Assembly (NCBI RefSeq): GCF_026226615.1
Contig: NZ_JAJAPB010000011.1
Span: 26,397 to 90,396, forward strand
Length of the DNA: 64,000 nt
DNA from: Geovibrio ferrireducens
Lineage (GTDB): Bacteria > Chrysiogenota > Deferribacteres > Deferribacterales > Geovibrionaceae
Direction: 5' to 3'
Positions 1 through 8,570 of this stretch are shown piece after piece (position 1 is the stretch's first letter; each line of letters starts with the position of its first letter). Made by a program: the position numbers and the translations under genes. The notes beneath the pieces are model-generated. The model did no database searches and was not told the DNA's origin. It saw only the letters and a list, made by a program, of their open reading frames with translations.

Positions 1-153
1 GACAATGAAAAAACCGCTGGCGAAATAGACCGCCACAATAATGAGGCCGATAAACGACGCTCCGGGCAGCTTGATGTCGGGCTTTTTGATCTTGAAGTCA
101 AACTTCTCGTCGCCCCAGGGGCTCCCGCCCGTGCCGTTGCCTTGTGAGTTCAT
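1..153 (-). CDS. hflK: FtsH protease modulator HflK, N-terminal part
   Basis: Only the first 51 codons are in the window; the gene runs off the left edge. The peptide starts with a Gly/Asn-rich, polar stretch including SPWG, and continues into a hydrophobic segment from about residue 33 to 51 that would be the single membrane anchor. This order (Gly-rich cytoplasmic head, PWG motif, one TM) is what HflK proteins show; HflK with HflC forms the SPFH complex that restrains FtsH. The ATG at 153 is preceded by a good ribosome site (GGAG, about 7 nt away). The identification rests on a short fragment, so it is likely but not certain. Confidence 0.7.
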   Translation of the reverse strand, partial: MNSQGNGTGGSPWGDEKFDFKIKKPDIKLPGASFIGLIIVAVYFASGFFIV

Positions 154-472
154 TAATATCTCCTTTTGTTTAATACACTACTAAATGATTTTGAAAGTTT
201 CAGCGATGAAATGTTCTCAAAAATAAGCCTGATAATTACCTGAAATGCAATTTATCTATGATTGCATAATATAACAAACAGATAAATAAAAAAAATCCGC
301 TTCAAAGCATTGAATTTCCCTCAAACTCTGATAAACTTAGTCAGGATAGGGATTAATTGCCTGTCCCTGCTGTTTTATTGAGTTTTTGACAGCCTCTTTG
401 CTCATAAGTTAATTTTACCCGCAGGCGGCGTCTGCGGTTTTAATCTTATAAACAAGCAGTTCGGAGGTAGAA
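154..472. other. Intergenic region between hflK and fusA2
   Basis: This 319-bp AT-rich gap separates divergent genes and holds no convincing reading frame. It should contain both promoters. Near its right end there is a sigma70-like promoter (listed separately) and a short G+C-rich hairpin at 419-437 (CCGCAG / CTGCGG, 7-nt loop) followed by TTTT, which would lie in the 5' leader of fusA2. Confidence 0.6.
386..414 (+). promoter_or_regulatory. Candidate sigma70 promoter of fusA2
   Basis: A perfect -35 box TTGACA (386-391) is followed after 17 bp by TTAATT (409-414), a weak -10. It lies about 60 bp upstream of the EF-G-like gene. The hairpin at 419-437 would fall at the very start of the transcript. 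Confidence 0.4.
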
Positions 473-2536
473 ATGGAGATTGGCAGAATAAGAAATGTGG
501 CATTCATCTCCCACGGAGGTGCGGGCAAAACCAGTCTGGCGGAAGCTATTCTCTTCAATGCGGGCGCAGTAAACCGTATCGGCAGTGTCGAAAACGGAAC
601 CAGCTTTATGGACTTTGATCCTGTTGAGATAAAGAGAAAATTGTCAATCCACTCCAAAGTATCCTCCATAGAATGGAACAAGCACCTTATAAACATTGTG
701 GACACTCCCGGTTACTCAAACTTCCTTCATGAAACCAAGGCGGCAGTGACTGCCGTCGGCGGTGCTGTGGTTATCGCAAGTGCTATTACCGGCGTTAAAG
801 CGGAAACCCAGAGAGTCTGGCAGTATGCTGATGACAACGATCTGGCTAAAATTGTCTTCGTAAATAAAATGGATAAGGACAGGGCGGACTTTTTCCGTGC
901 TCTGGGCGATATAGAAAAATCTTTCAATGTTGTTCCTCTCCCCATTTTCATACCCATAGGCAAAGAGAATGATTTTAAAGGTATTATCGACCTTGTAAAA
1001 ATGAAAGCATACATTTATCCGGCGGAACCCACCGCACAGTACAAGGTGGAGGATATTCCCGCCGAGTACGCGGCAGAGGCTGAAAAATACAGAGGCAAGC
1101 TCCTTGAGGCTGTCAGCGAAACTGACGATGAACTCATCGAGAAATTCCTTGAAGGTGAAGAACTTACGGAAGAAGAAATAGAAAAGGGGCTGCGCGAAGG
1201 CACAATCCGCAAGCAGTTTATCCCGGTGCTCTGCGGCTCTGCCGTTAAGAACATAGGCAGCAAGCTCCTTCTGGAAGCCATAATAAAATATCTTCCCTCA
1301 CCCCTTGAGAGGGAGTATAAAATAGCTAAAAATATTGAGAGCGGCGAAGATTTTATAGCGGTTCCGGATGAGGCGGAGTTATCAGCGTTCGTATTTAAAA
1401 CTTTCATCGATCCTTTCGCAGGAAAGCTCTCTCTCATAAGGATTTTCTCCGGCGAGATGAAGAGCGATTCCGAGGTCTTCAACACCAATAAGGAGGAGAA
1501 GGAGCGCATAGCCCAGCTTTATCTTCTTCAGGGCAAAAACCACATTAAGATTGACAAAGCCGTTGCAGGTCAGATAGTTATGGTGAATAAACTTAAATAC
1601 ACCGACACTTTTGACACCCTTTGCGGCGGCAAAAAGAAAGTGGTCTTCCCCAAACCGGAGCTCAATGAGCCTGTGCTGGCTTATTCCATTGTTCCCAAGT
1701 CCAAAGATGATGAAGACAAGGTTTCATCCGGTCTTCACCGTCTGATGGAAGAGGATATGGGAATCCGTGTGGAGCGCAGTGAACAGACAGGGCAGCAGCT
1801 TCTTAAGGGAATGGGGCAGATGCACATAGAAGTTGTAGCCGAAAGGCTCCAGAACAAGTTCGGCGTTCAGGTTGAACTTAAAACACCGAAGGTTCCCTAT
1901 ATGGAAACCATACGCGGCAAAGCCAAAGGTCAGGGCAAGTATAAAAAACAGAGCGGCGGCAGAGGCCAGTACGGCGATGTCTGGATAGAGATAGAGCCTA
2001 TGCCCAGAGGCAGCGGTTTTGAGTTTGCAAACAACATAGTCGGCGGTGCTGTTCCGAGAAACTATATACCCGCAGTTGAAAAAGGTATATATGAAGCATC
2101 CAGAGAAGGGATTCTTGCCGATTTCCCGCTGGTTGATTTCAGGGTCAGTCTGTATGACGGATCATACCATTCGGTGGATTCATCAGAGATGGCGTTTAAG
2201 ATAGCAGGCTCAATGGCATTTAAAAAAGTTGCTGCCGAATGCAAACCAGTTCTTCTGGAACCGATTATGAACCTTGACGTTTTCGTTCCAGATGATACAA
2301 CAGGTACTGTGATCGGCGACCTTAACTCCAGAAGAGGGCGCATAGCAAACGTTGAACCTCAGGCAAACGGACAGCATATCCGCGCCGAAGTGCCTATGGC
2401 TGAGGTTCTGGCATATGCGCCGGATCTCAGAAGCATGACAGGCGGACACGGCATGTTCACCATGGAGTTCTGCCGTTATGAAGAGGTTCCCACTCACCTG
2501 ATGGAGAAAATTATCGAGGAGCAGAAAGGGGCATAA
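473..2536 (+). CDS. fusA: Elongation factor G paralogue (FusA2/EF-G2 type)
   Basis: A 687-residue translational GTPase with the full EF-G length. The P-loop HGGAGKTS lies at residues 14-21, NKMD at 131-134, CGSA for G5, and the domain IV loop GGRGQYGDV is present. The G3 motif reads DTPGY (77-81) rather than DTPGH, and switch I lacks the usual RGITI sequence. Both are features of the FusA2/EF-G2 subfamily, members of which bind GTP but can lack normal ribosome-stimulated hydrolysis. So this is probably not the main translocase (which normally sits with rpsL, rpsG and tuf, absent here). The ATG follows a strong Shine-Dalgarno CGGAGG. The exact role on the ribosome is not known. Confidence 0.88.
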   Translation: MEIGRIRNVAFISHGGAGKTSLAEAILFNAGAVNRIGSVENGTSFMDFDPVEIKRKLSIHSKVSSIEWNKHLINIVDTPGYSNFLHETKAAVTAVGGAVVIASAITGVKAETQRVWQYADDNDLAKIVFVNKMDKDRADFFRALGDIEKSFNVVPLPIFIPIGKENDFKGIIDLVKMKAYIYPAEPTAQYKVEDIPAEYAAEAEKYRGKLLEAVSETDDELIEKFLEGEELTEEEIEKGLREGTIRKQFIPVLCGSAVKNIGSKLLLEAIIKYLPSPLEREYKIAKNIESGEDFIAVPDEAELSAFVFKTFIDPFAGKLSLIRIFSGEMKSDSEVFNTNKEEKERIAQLYLLQGKNHIKIDKAVAGQIVMVNKLKYTDTFDTLCGGKKKVVFPKPELNEPVLAYSIVPKSKDDEDKVSSGLHRLMEEDMGIRVERSEQTGQQLLKGMGQMHIEVVAERLQNKFGVQVELKTPKVPYMETIRGKAKGQGKYKKQSGGRGQYGDVWIEIEPMPRGSGFEFANNIVGGAVPRNYIPAVEKGIYEASREGILADFPLVDFRVSLYDGSYHSVDSSEMAFKIAGSMAFKKVAAECKPVLLEPIMNLDVFVPDDTTGTVIGDLNSRRGRIANVEPQANGQHIRAEVPMAEVLAYAPDLRSMTGGHGMFTMEFCRYEEVPTHLMEKIIEEQKGA

Positions 2537-2552
2537 GCTCCGCAAATATTTG

Positions 2553-3740
2553 ATGAGCGGAATTAATTTACTTAAATATCATGATAAAAGCTTTTCAGAC
2601 ATTCACCGTCTGATGCACGGAGAGATAGAGGACGAGCTGTTCACGCAGCTTGTCCTTGTTCCCGCGCAGAATAAAACAAGGCCGAAGCCCCGCCGGCTGT
2701 TAAGTCCGGTATATGCGGCCGCCCTCCTGCTCACTCTGAGTGCCGGAGCTGTTTCTTATTTTTATTACAATACAGGCACAGCACCTGCCGACCTCATAAG
2801 GCCTGCTGCGGAGAAACCCACCGCAGACGGGGCAGTTCCTCCTCCAAAAACCAGACTTGAAAGGGAAGGATATACTAAAATAGGCGAAATAGTCTTTCTG
2901 GACGAAAATGCCGAGGAAACCACTGTTGTCATAGAATCCGAGTATGTTCCGGAACCTGAGCCGGAACAGGGCGCAGTATCTGAACCGCCTGCTGTTGCGG
3001 TAAAATCTCTTGATGTTACCACCGAACCCCTGCCGAGAAAGACAGCTATCGCAAGGGGAACCTATGTAGCAGTGGGCAGAGAGGAAAGCCGTGCTGTCGG
3101 TGCTGGCCCCATTGCGGAAACTAAAAAGGAAGAACCCAAACCCGCCGCGGCTCCTGCTCCGAAACCTGAGCCGGTGAAGACTCAGCCTGCTCCAAAACCG
3201 GCAGAGCAGCCCAAACCTGCGGAAGTGAGGAAGGCTCCTGAACCTCAGAAACCTGCGGCAGCTCAGAAAGAACCCGCCGGACAGCCGGAAGCGCCTAAAC
3301 CTGCACCTGCAAAGATTGCCGCTTTGCAGGTGTCTATCCCTGAAAAAATATACAGCATCGAATTTGAAAATGTTAATTCTGCAAAAAGATACACTATCCT
3401 TGCCAATGCGGAGAGAGCCGGTCTTAAGGGTACGGAAAAGCTTGTTTCATCCTCGGAAACCACCGCATGGAGAGTTTACAGGCTTGTGCCCGGTTCAAAA
3501 ACTCAGATCGCAGGACGCGGTGTGGAGTTTGTTGCCGATTTGTCAGATAAAGAGCAGGCTATTGAGTTTGTGCAAAAAAATAATATTCCCGCTGCAATTA
3601 AACAGGTAAAAATTGAAAATAGTGTATATAATATAACAGTTTGCTGTACGACTGCCGAAAAAGCACGCAATTTCGTTTCCTATAATAAGGCAAATGCGGA
3701 AAATACGCGGCTCGTACCTTCGACAGATAAAAGTAATTGA
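2553..3740 (+). CDS. Membrane-anchored Pro/Ala-rich protein with SPOR-like C-terminus
   Basis: The protein has about 50 cytoplasmic residues, one TM segment (roughly residues 51-70), then a long low-complexity linker rich in Pro, Ala, Lys and Glu (about 75-260), and a folded C-terminal part of about 130 residues. The C-terminus has alternating beta/alpha character with two similar halves, as in SPOR-type peptidoglycan-binding domains, but I cannot confirm the family. The layout (TM, extended linker, distal domain) suits a protein that spans the periplasm to reach the cell wall. A TTG at 2550 directly before the ATG is an alternative start; neither has a strong ribosome site. It lies 14-17 bp after the EF-G gene and 46 bp before ihfA. 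Confidence 0.6.
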   Translation: MSGINLLKYHDKSFSDIHRLMHGEIEDELFTQLVLVPAQNKTRPKPRRLLSPVYAAALLLTLSAGAVSYFYYNTGTAPADLIRPAAEKPTADGAVPPPKTRLEREGYTKIGEIVFLDENAEETTVVIESEYVPEPEPEQGAVSEPPAVAVKSLDVTTEPLPRKTAIARGTYVAVGREESRAVGAGPIAETKKEEPKPAAAPAPKPEPVKTQPAPKPAEQPKPAEVRKAPEPQKPAAAQKEPAGQPEAPKPAPAKIAALQVSIPEKIYSIEFENVNSAKRYTILANAERAGLKGTEKLVSSSETTAWRVYRLVPGSKTQIAGRGVEFVADLSDKEQAIEFVQKNNIPAAIKQVKIENSVYNITVCCTTAEKARNFVSYNKANAENTRLVPSTDKSN

Positions 3741-3786
3741 CTGTAAATAAAAGGCTATTATAATTTTGTCTATAAGGGAGGCTGTT

Positions 3787-4062
3787 ATGACAAAAGCTGA
3801 CATCGTCGAAACCGTACACGAAAAGCTTGGACTTACCAAGAAGGACATTTCCAAAGTAGTGGATGAAGTTTTTGATGCAATCAGGGGCAATATCCTTGAT
3901 AAGAACAACGTCAAAATTTCCGGCTTCGGCAACTTTGAAGTAAAAAAGAGAGGCAGAAGAATCGGCAGAAACCCTAAAACAGGCGTGGAAACTGTTATCG
4001 AACCCCGCACTGTTGTGGTTTTCAGACCCAGCCAGATATTCAAAGACGAGGTAAATGACTGA
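3787..4062 (+). CDS. ihfA: Integration host factor alpha-type DNA-bending protein
   Basis: A 91-residue HU/IHF-family protein with the beta-arm signature GRNPKTG and the C-terminal FRPSQ stretch typical of IHF-alpha. The ATG at 3787 was chosen because AGGGAGG lies 6 nt upstream; an in-frame ATG-like start 21 bp earlier lacks one. It overlaps the following merR gene by 8 bp, so the two are translationally coupled. The ihfA-merR pair is known from many bacteria, usually after pheST, which is not here. It would bend DNA at promoters and in the nucleoid together with a beta partner. Confidence 0.85.
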   Translation: MTKADIVETVHEKLGLTKKDISKVVDEVFDAIRGNILDKNNVKISGFGNFEVKKRGRRIGRNPKTGVETVIEPRTVVVFRPSQIFKDEVND

Positions 4063-4393
4063 TAAGCTTTACTACAAAATAGGCGAAGTCTGCGAGATAA
4101 CGGAGCTCAAATCCTCCGTGCTGCGTTTTTGGGAGAAGGAATTTAAACAGCTCCGTCCTGTTAAATCAGGAGGCGGACAGCGTTTTTATACCAAAAAACA
4201 CCTTGACCTGATCTTTTCCCTGAAACGTATGCTTTATGAAGAAAAGCTTACCATTGAAGGTGTGCGCAGAAAGCTTAATAAGGTTTTGAACGAACCGATG
4301 AAGGCACAGGCGCAGGTTTCACAGACTCCTGTTTCCCCGGAAGATATTAAAAAAGAGCTTTTGGATATCCTTGATATCCTTAAAGATAAGTAG
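4055..4393 (+). CDS. MerR-family transcriptional regulator
   Basis: A 112-residue protein with an N-terminal winged-helix MerR DNA-binding domain (residues 5-75: YKIGEVCEI, VLRFWEKEF, GGQRFYTKKH). The C-terminal part is short and lacks cysteines, so metal sensing is unlikely. This small form regularly follows ihfA in deltaproteobacteria and relatives. The start codon overlaps the end of ihfA. What it senses cannot be read from the sequence. Confidence 0.85.
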   Translation: MTDKLYYKIGEVCEITELKSSVLRFWEKEFKQLRPVKSGGGQRFYTKKHLDLIFSLKRMLYEEKLTIEGVRRKLNKVLNEPMKAQAQVSQTPVSPEDIKKELLDILDILKDK

Positions 4394-4421
4394 CGGCAGC
4401 CTTTACCCGATTAGGCTGCCG
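4394..4421. terminator. Bidirectional hairpin between merR and fecR-like gene
   Basis: A perfect 8-bp stem, CGGCAGCC (4394-4401) and GGCTGCCG (4414-4421), sits between the two convergent stop codons. Runs of T are weak on either side (TATTCATTTT on +). Confidence 0.6.
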
Positions 4422-4430
4422 TATTCATTT

Positions 4431-5264
4431 TCACTGTCCGGCTTTGTTATTCTGTCTGTCCGGTTTAGGCTGCGGTCTGGGCGGCGCAGGGGGTCTGACA
4501 GCTTCTTTCTTCTGTGTCTGTCCCTGAACATTTATGCGTGAGGAAAAGAGGTCAAGCTCTCTGAAAGCGCTGTTCACATCATCACCGAATTCTATGTTCC
4601 TTACTTCATTTCCGTCTATTGATACGGCTGTTCCGCCTTTTATGCTGAACTCTTTTACGTATTCCACGAACTCCTCATTCTGCTCTCTCAGGTATTTCTC
4701 GTAGTCGCTCATGGTTTCATTGACGAAGTTGTTATATTCCTCCTGAACCTGCTCCACATACCTTTTGAACTCGCCTTCCACAGAAGTGAATTCAAGCTCG
4801 CCTTCTTTGAGGTAAACCTTGGCAGGCGCGGTTCCTATTCCGTCTGCATTAGGCTCAACCTCAACAAGAAAAGTCGTGCCCTTAACACCGATTACCGTGG
4901 TCTGAAGGCCTATCTGAACCCCTTGGGCCTCGTTTGTTTTGGTTATTTTGAAAACAACCTTACCCTCAGCGGGGGAGTATTTCTTAAAATCGTCTATAGT
5001 CAGCATTGATTTTTCCAGCACAACCACCTTTGACTGGTCTCTGAAATTTATAAATGCCTTGCTTTTGCCGGAGGTTTTTATTCTGTCACCTTTGAAAAGT
5101 TTGTGGTTATTCTTTCTGAACGTTTCTCCGCGTACTTCGTTCTCTTTGTAGATATTGACTTTTCCTTCGGCTGAGGCTATCTCTCCCAGAGAGACTTTAT
5201 CAACTGAAAAAGCTGTGGCTGTGATCACGGTAAAAACTGCTGCAAGGAATAGGATCTTTTTCAT
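4431..5264 (-). CDS. Secreted FecR-domain protein
   Basis: 277 residues. A Sec signal peptide (about residues 1-21, ending before VDKVS) is followed by a FecR domain (about 25-130) with the usual pattern: signal entry after GEI-SAEGKV, the KGDRIKTSGKSKAFINF strand pair and TVIGVKGTTF. A charged helical part and a Pro-rich tail (PPAPPRPQPKP) end the protein. FecR domains are best known from anti-sigma/sensor proteins of iron uptake, but no FecI-type sigma factor is nearby and there is no TM segment, so this is more likely a periplasmic or exported structural protein. The ATG at 5264 has GGAG 8 nt upstream and heads the signal peptide; a start 5 codons earlier is less likely. Divergent from the LPP20 cluster. 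Confidence 0.75.
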   Translation of the reverse strand: MKKILFLAAVFTVITATAFSVDKVSLGEIASAEGKVNIYKENEVRGETFRKNNHKLFKGDRIKTSGKSKAFINFRDQSKVVVLEKSMLTIDDFKKYSPAEGKVVFKITKTNEAQGVQIGLQTTVIGVKGTTFLVEVEPNADGIGTAPAKVYLKEGELEFTSVEGEFKRYVEQVQEEYNNFVNETMSDYEKYLREQNEEFVEYVKEFSIKGGTAVSIDGNEVRNIEFGDDVNSAFRELDLFSSRINVQGQTQKKEAVRPPAPPRPQPKPDRQNNKAGQ

Positions 5265-5425
5265 GATATTTCTCCGCATATATATGAATCGCTGATAATT
5301 TATATTACCTTATATTTTGGTTATCCAGTGAATTTTCCCTTTTTTCATACGGAGAGGGAATGTATTATTTTTTAAAAGTGGTACAATGATACAGAAAGAA
5401 CGTTAATAACCCTATAGGAGGATTT

Positions 5426-5992
5426 ATGAAAAGAATAATTTTGGCGGTTATGTTTGTTGCTCTTGTTACTGTCGGCTGCGGAGGAAAAAGTGCTGAAGCG
5501 CCGAAAGTTATCGATCCCTGCTTTAACGGTGCTCCCGCGTGGGTTCTCAGCCCTGAGCTTGAGGGCGGTCTTGCCGCTTCCGGTTCAGCTAAGGTCGGCC
5601 CCGCCGGAATGCAGTTCGCTAAAACTGAGGCTATGGCCTCAGGCAGAGACGAGCTTGCGAGAATCATAAGCCTTAAAGTGCAGAACATGGTTAAGAACTT
5701 CACTCAGGTAACAGGTGTGGGCGATGCTCAGACAGTTGACAAAGTTTCTTCTCAGGTTTCCAAACAGGTTGCCAACGAAACTCTCAACGGCTCCAGACAG
5801 AAAAACATCTGGCAGTCTCCTTGCGGAGATCTCTGGATACTTGTTGTCCTTGACCCTGCTGTAGTTAAGGAACAGGCTAAACAGGCTGTTCAGTCAAGCT
5901 ACAAAAACGATCAGGCTCTGTGGCAGCAGTTCCAGGCTAAAAAAGCCTACGAAGAGCTTGATAAAGAAATTGCAAAAGAATTCGGCCAGTAA
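5426..5992 (+). CDS. LPP20-family lipoprotein (1 of 3)
   Basis: 188 residues with a lipoprotein signal (lipobox VTVGC, Cys18). The rest fits the LPP20 fold: PAWVLSPELEGGLAASGSAK is followed by a helical stretch with MASGRDELARIIS, and the chain ends in a strand with DLWILVVLDP. It carries a strong ribosome site (AGGAGG). LPP20 proteins include Helicobacter Lpp20 and the flagellar outer-membrane protein FlgP. A terminator follows directly, so it may be expressed alone, but two relatives follow within 2 kb. Confidence 0.8.
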   Translation: MKRIILAVMFVALVTVGCGGKSAEAPKVIDPCFNGAPAWVLSPELEGGLAASGSAKVGPAGMQFAKTEAMASGRDELARIISLKVQNMVKNFTQVTGVGDAQTVDKVSSQVSKQVANETLNGSRQKNIWQSPCGDLWILVVLDPAVVKEQAKQAVQSSYKNDQALWQQFQAKKAYEELDKEIAKEFGQ

Positions 5993-5999
5993 AATATCA

Positions 6000-6028
6000 G
6001 GGGGCGTTTTTACGCCCCCATTGTTTTA
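6000..6028 (+). terminator. Intrinsic terminator after first LPP20 gene
   Basis: A 7-bp G+C stem GGGGGCG (6000-6006) / CGCCCCC (6013-6019) followed by ATTGTTTT. Confidence 0.8.
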
Positions 6029-6093
6029 AACCCTGTATCATGCCCGCTCTTTAAGATCTTTAAAGAGGGAATCCCCGCTGTAAGGACACTTTT

Positions 6094-6510
6094 ATGAAAC
6101 AAACCTCTAAATTCATTGTCTTAATCATATTAATGAGCTTTATATACGCCTGTGCACCGCAGACAGCTACCGCGCCTGTTCTGGTGCAGAAGCCTGAATG
6201 GCTGTGGAAACCGTCTGACGGCGGCAGGATAGGAGGCGTTGGTATAGCCAAAGAGCATATCCGCGGCCTTGATGCACAGCGCAAGCTGGCAGTTTCCAGA
6301 GCCATAGACTCCATAGCGGCACAGCTTGGCGTTCAGGTGCAGAATATTACTGTGCTGGAATCACATGCGTCTTCTTCCGGCGCTGCCTCAACAACAATCG
6401 ATTCCTACAGCATACACACTGTGCAGGGAAATACGGTTAAGGCTGCCGTGAGGGAGTTCTGGACAGACCCTCAGACCAGCGAACTTTATGTATGGATGGT
6501 GCTTGAATAA
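6094..6510 (+). CDS. LPP20-family lipoprotein (2 of 3)
   Basis: 138 residues with a lipoprotein signal (lipobox IYAC, Cys20). The mature part has the LPP20 pattern: PEWLWKP, GGVGIAKEHIRGLDAQRKLAVSRA, then an end strand TSELYVWMVLE. Its last base is the first base of the next gene's start region (stop TAA overlaps ATG), so it is translationally coupled to the transglycosylase. Its mature sequence resembles the third LPP20 gene more than the first (shared GIAK..RG..AQR..A and ELYVW.VL). Confidence 0.8.
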   Translation: MKQTSKFIVLIILMSFIYACAPQTATAPVLVQKPEWLWKPSDGGRIGGVGIAKEHIRGLDAQRKLAVSRAIDSIAAQLGVQVQNITVLESHASSSGAASTTIDSYSIHTVQGNTVKAAVREFWTDPQTSELYVWMVLE

Positions 6511-7718
6511 TGAAAAAACTTTTTTACCTCGCCGCTGTTATGCTTTTTGCCTCCTTTGCCTTTGCAGAAGGGTTTGATGACTTTAAAGAGAGTATGGACA
6601 GTGGTTTCAGTGACGAGAAAAAAAGCTTTGACACTTATAAGGAAGAGCTTGAGAAAGAATTTGCAGAATACAAACGCATAATTAATGAAGAGTATGCAGC
6701 CTACAGGAAAGACATTCTCACTCAGTGGAACGAAGCCGAGATGAGCACGCCCACAAAATGGGTGGAATACACTGACGGGCTGAAAAAAAAGAAGGTGGTT
6801 GACTTTGAAAACGGAACATACCGTCTTGAGGTGATAGGCAGGGATTACTCTGCCGTGGAAAAAGAGCTTGATGCCCTCATGAAGGATATGCTTGGAGTGG
6901 ATAAGGCAACGGCGTTTCAGCGGGATGTTCCTGCAAAAAAAACCGATGAAAAAGCCCGCGAAAAGCTGAAAAATATAGCTACCGGAAATGTGGGGAATGA
7001 AAGTGTGATCGGCAGCGCTATCACCGGCAAGGAAAACCCCGCAAAAAAAGATATAGATCTGGCGGCAGAAAAACTTAAAGAGAATGCGGAGGTGAAGACA
7101 GAACCTTCAAAGACGGGTGAAACTGTTTTTATAATGCAGGGCAAGCTTCCTCCTGAAACATACAGAAATAAGGCGGAGCAGCTTAATCCTTCCGTCCAGA
7201 AATACTCAAAGGAGTTTAAAATACAGCCTTCGCTGGTTTTCTCCGTGATACAGACTGAAAGCGCATTTAACCCGGTTGCTCAGTCACATATTCCTGCATA
7301 CGGACTTATGCAGATTGTGCCGACATCCGCCGGAAAAGATGTGGCACAGCTTCTCATGGGCAAACCGCTGATACTTACTCCTTCATATCTTTTTAATACC
7401 GACAATAATATAAGAGCAGGCACAGCATATCTGCACATACTGTATTACAGATACCTTAAGGCGGTGAACCACCCGGAAAGCAGATTCTACTGCTCAATTG
7501 CGGCTTATAATACAGGCGCAGGGAACGTTGCTTCCGCTTTTAACGGGCGTAATGCAGGGAAAAACAGGTACAATGTTACAACGGCAGCAGGAATTATAAA
7601 CGGCATGGCTCCTGCCGCTGTTTATGACTATCTCAGGGCTAAGCTGGAATATGACGAAGCCAGAAGATACATTGTAAAGGTTACGGACGTATTGCCTTCG
7701 TACAGATACTTTGACTGA
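6510..7718 (+). CDS. MltC-like lytic murein transglycosylase
   Basis: 402 residues with a cleavable signal peptide (SFAFA, about residue 19) and no lipobox. Residues 20-130 form a charged, partly coiled-coil region like the N-terminal domain of MltC (DUF3393). The catalytic SLT domain occupies about 225-395, with the Glu in QTESAFNP, then GLMQIVP and AAYNTGAGNV. Such enzymes cleave the glycan strands of peptidoglycan. E. coli MltC is a lipoprotein; here the membrane attachment may be supplied by the coupled LPP20 lipoproteins, which is my inference. It sits between two LPP20 genes. Confidence 0.85.
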   Translation: MKKLFYLAAVMLFASFAFAEGFDDFKESMDSGFSDEKKSFDTYKEELEKEFAEYKRIINEEYAAYRKDILTQWNEAEMSTPTKWVEYTDGLKKKKVVDFENGTYRLEVIGRDYSAVEKELDALMKDMLGVDKATAFQRDVPAKKTDEKAREKLKNIATGNVGNESVIGSAITGKENPAKKDIDLAAEKLKENAEVKTEPSKTGETVFIMQGKLPPETYRNKAEQLNPSVQKYSKEFKIQPSLVFSVIQTESAFNPVAQSHIPAYGLMQIVPTSAGKDVAQLLMGKPLILTPSYLFNTDNNIRAGTAYLHILYYRYLKAVNHPESRFYCSIAAYNTGAGNVASAFNGRNAGKNRYNVTTAAGIINGMAPAAVYDYLRAKLEYDEARRYIVKVTDVLPSYRYFD

Positions 7719-7735
7719 AAAATCAGGGGGTTGTA

Positions 7736-8386
7736 ATGCTTAAAACCATAGCCGCTGTTGCGGTTTCACTGACATTTGCCGGATGCATGGCTTCCAAGAC
7801 CGAAGCTCCGAAGCCGGCCGTGCATAATACAAAACAGGTTCAGCAGAATAGGGCTGATGATGCTTTTAAAGAGCTTGATAAAGAGGTCAGCGGTCAGGGT
7901 ACAGGGCTTGAAGGCATGGAAAAACCGCCTGTTCCTGCTCCCGCACCTGCGACTGAAAAGGCTCCGGAGATGCCCAAACCGGAATATGCAAACAGACCTG
8001 TGGACAAGGATAATCTGGGCCCCGTGACGAAATACCCGGTGCAGAACGGCTTTCCAGTATGGTTTGCAACGCCTAATATGGACGGTTACATAGGCGCTGT
8101 CGGTATAGCAAAGCAGCAGGCCAGAGGCGGTATAGCAGCTCAGCGCAGAGTGGCAAAAGCACTTGCGCAGAATGACCTTGCCAGAAGCATAAAAGTTATT
8201 GTCAGTTCCGAAGTGAATATAGAAAAGCTGAATGTGGATACACAGACGCTTAAATATTATCAGAGTAAAGTTTCCACCCTTTCCCGTCATCAGGCAGAGG
8301 AAGTATTAAGCGATTTTGAAATACGCGATGAATGGCTTGACCCGAAAACAAAAGAACTCTACGTCTGGCTTGTGTTAAGAAAATAA
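7736..8386 (+). CDS. LPP20-family lipoprotein (3 of 3)
   Basis: 216 residues. The signal peptide ends in a lipobox FAGC (Cys17). A Pro/Ala/Lys-rich linker (about 20-100) is followed by the LPP20-like domain: FPVWFATPNMDGYIGAVGIA, RGGIAAQRRVAKALAQ, and the last strand KELYVWLVLRK. A strong ribosome site (AGGGGG) lies upstream. The long linker could let the domain reach the peptidoglycan. It is the last gene of the cluster before a terminator. Confidence 0.8.
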   Translation: MLKTIAAVAVSLTFAGCMASKTEAPKPAVHNTKQVQQNRADDAFKELDKEVSGQGTGLEGMEKPPVPAPAPATEKAPEMPKPEYANRPVDKDNLGPVTKYPVQNGFPVWFATPNMDGYIGAVGIAKQQARGGIAAQRRVAKALAQNDLARSIKVIVSSEVNIEKLNVDTQTLKYYQSKVSTLSRHQAEEVLSDFEIRDEWLDPKTKELYVWLVLRK

Positions 8387-8395
8387 GTTGTTCTC

Positions 8396-8438
8396 AGGCA
8401 AATAATGGTGTAATCATACTCTGTTATTTGCCTTTTTT
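8396..8438 (+). terminator. Intrinsic terminator after LPP20/transglycosylase cluster
   Basis: Stem AGGCAAATAA (8396-8405) / TTATTTGCCT (8424-8433), 10 bp, followed by six T. Confidence 0.85.
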
Positions 8439-8570
8439 ATATTTTGCTGTTAATGTTTTCAGCTCCGTTTACGATAATAAAGGAGGGGCAGGTGTTAACC
8501 TGTTCCGTTATTGCATGTTTAATGATATTATATTTACAGAAGTATGCTTTCAGTTTCACGAGGGGGTATG

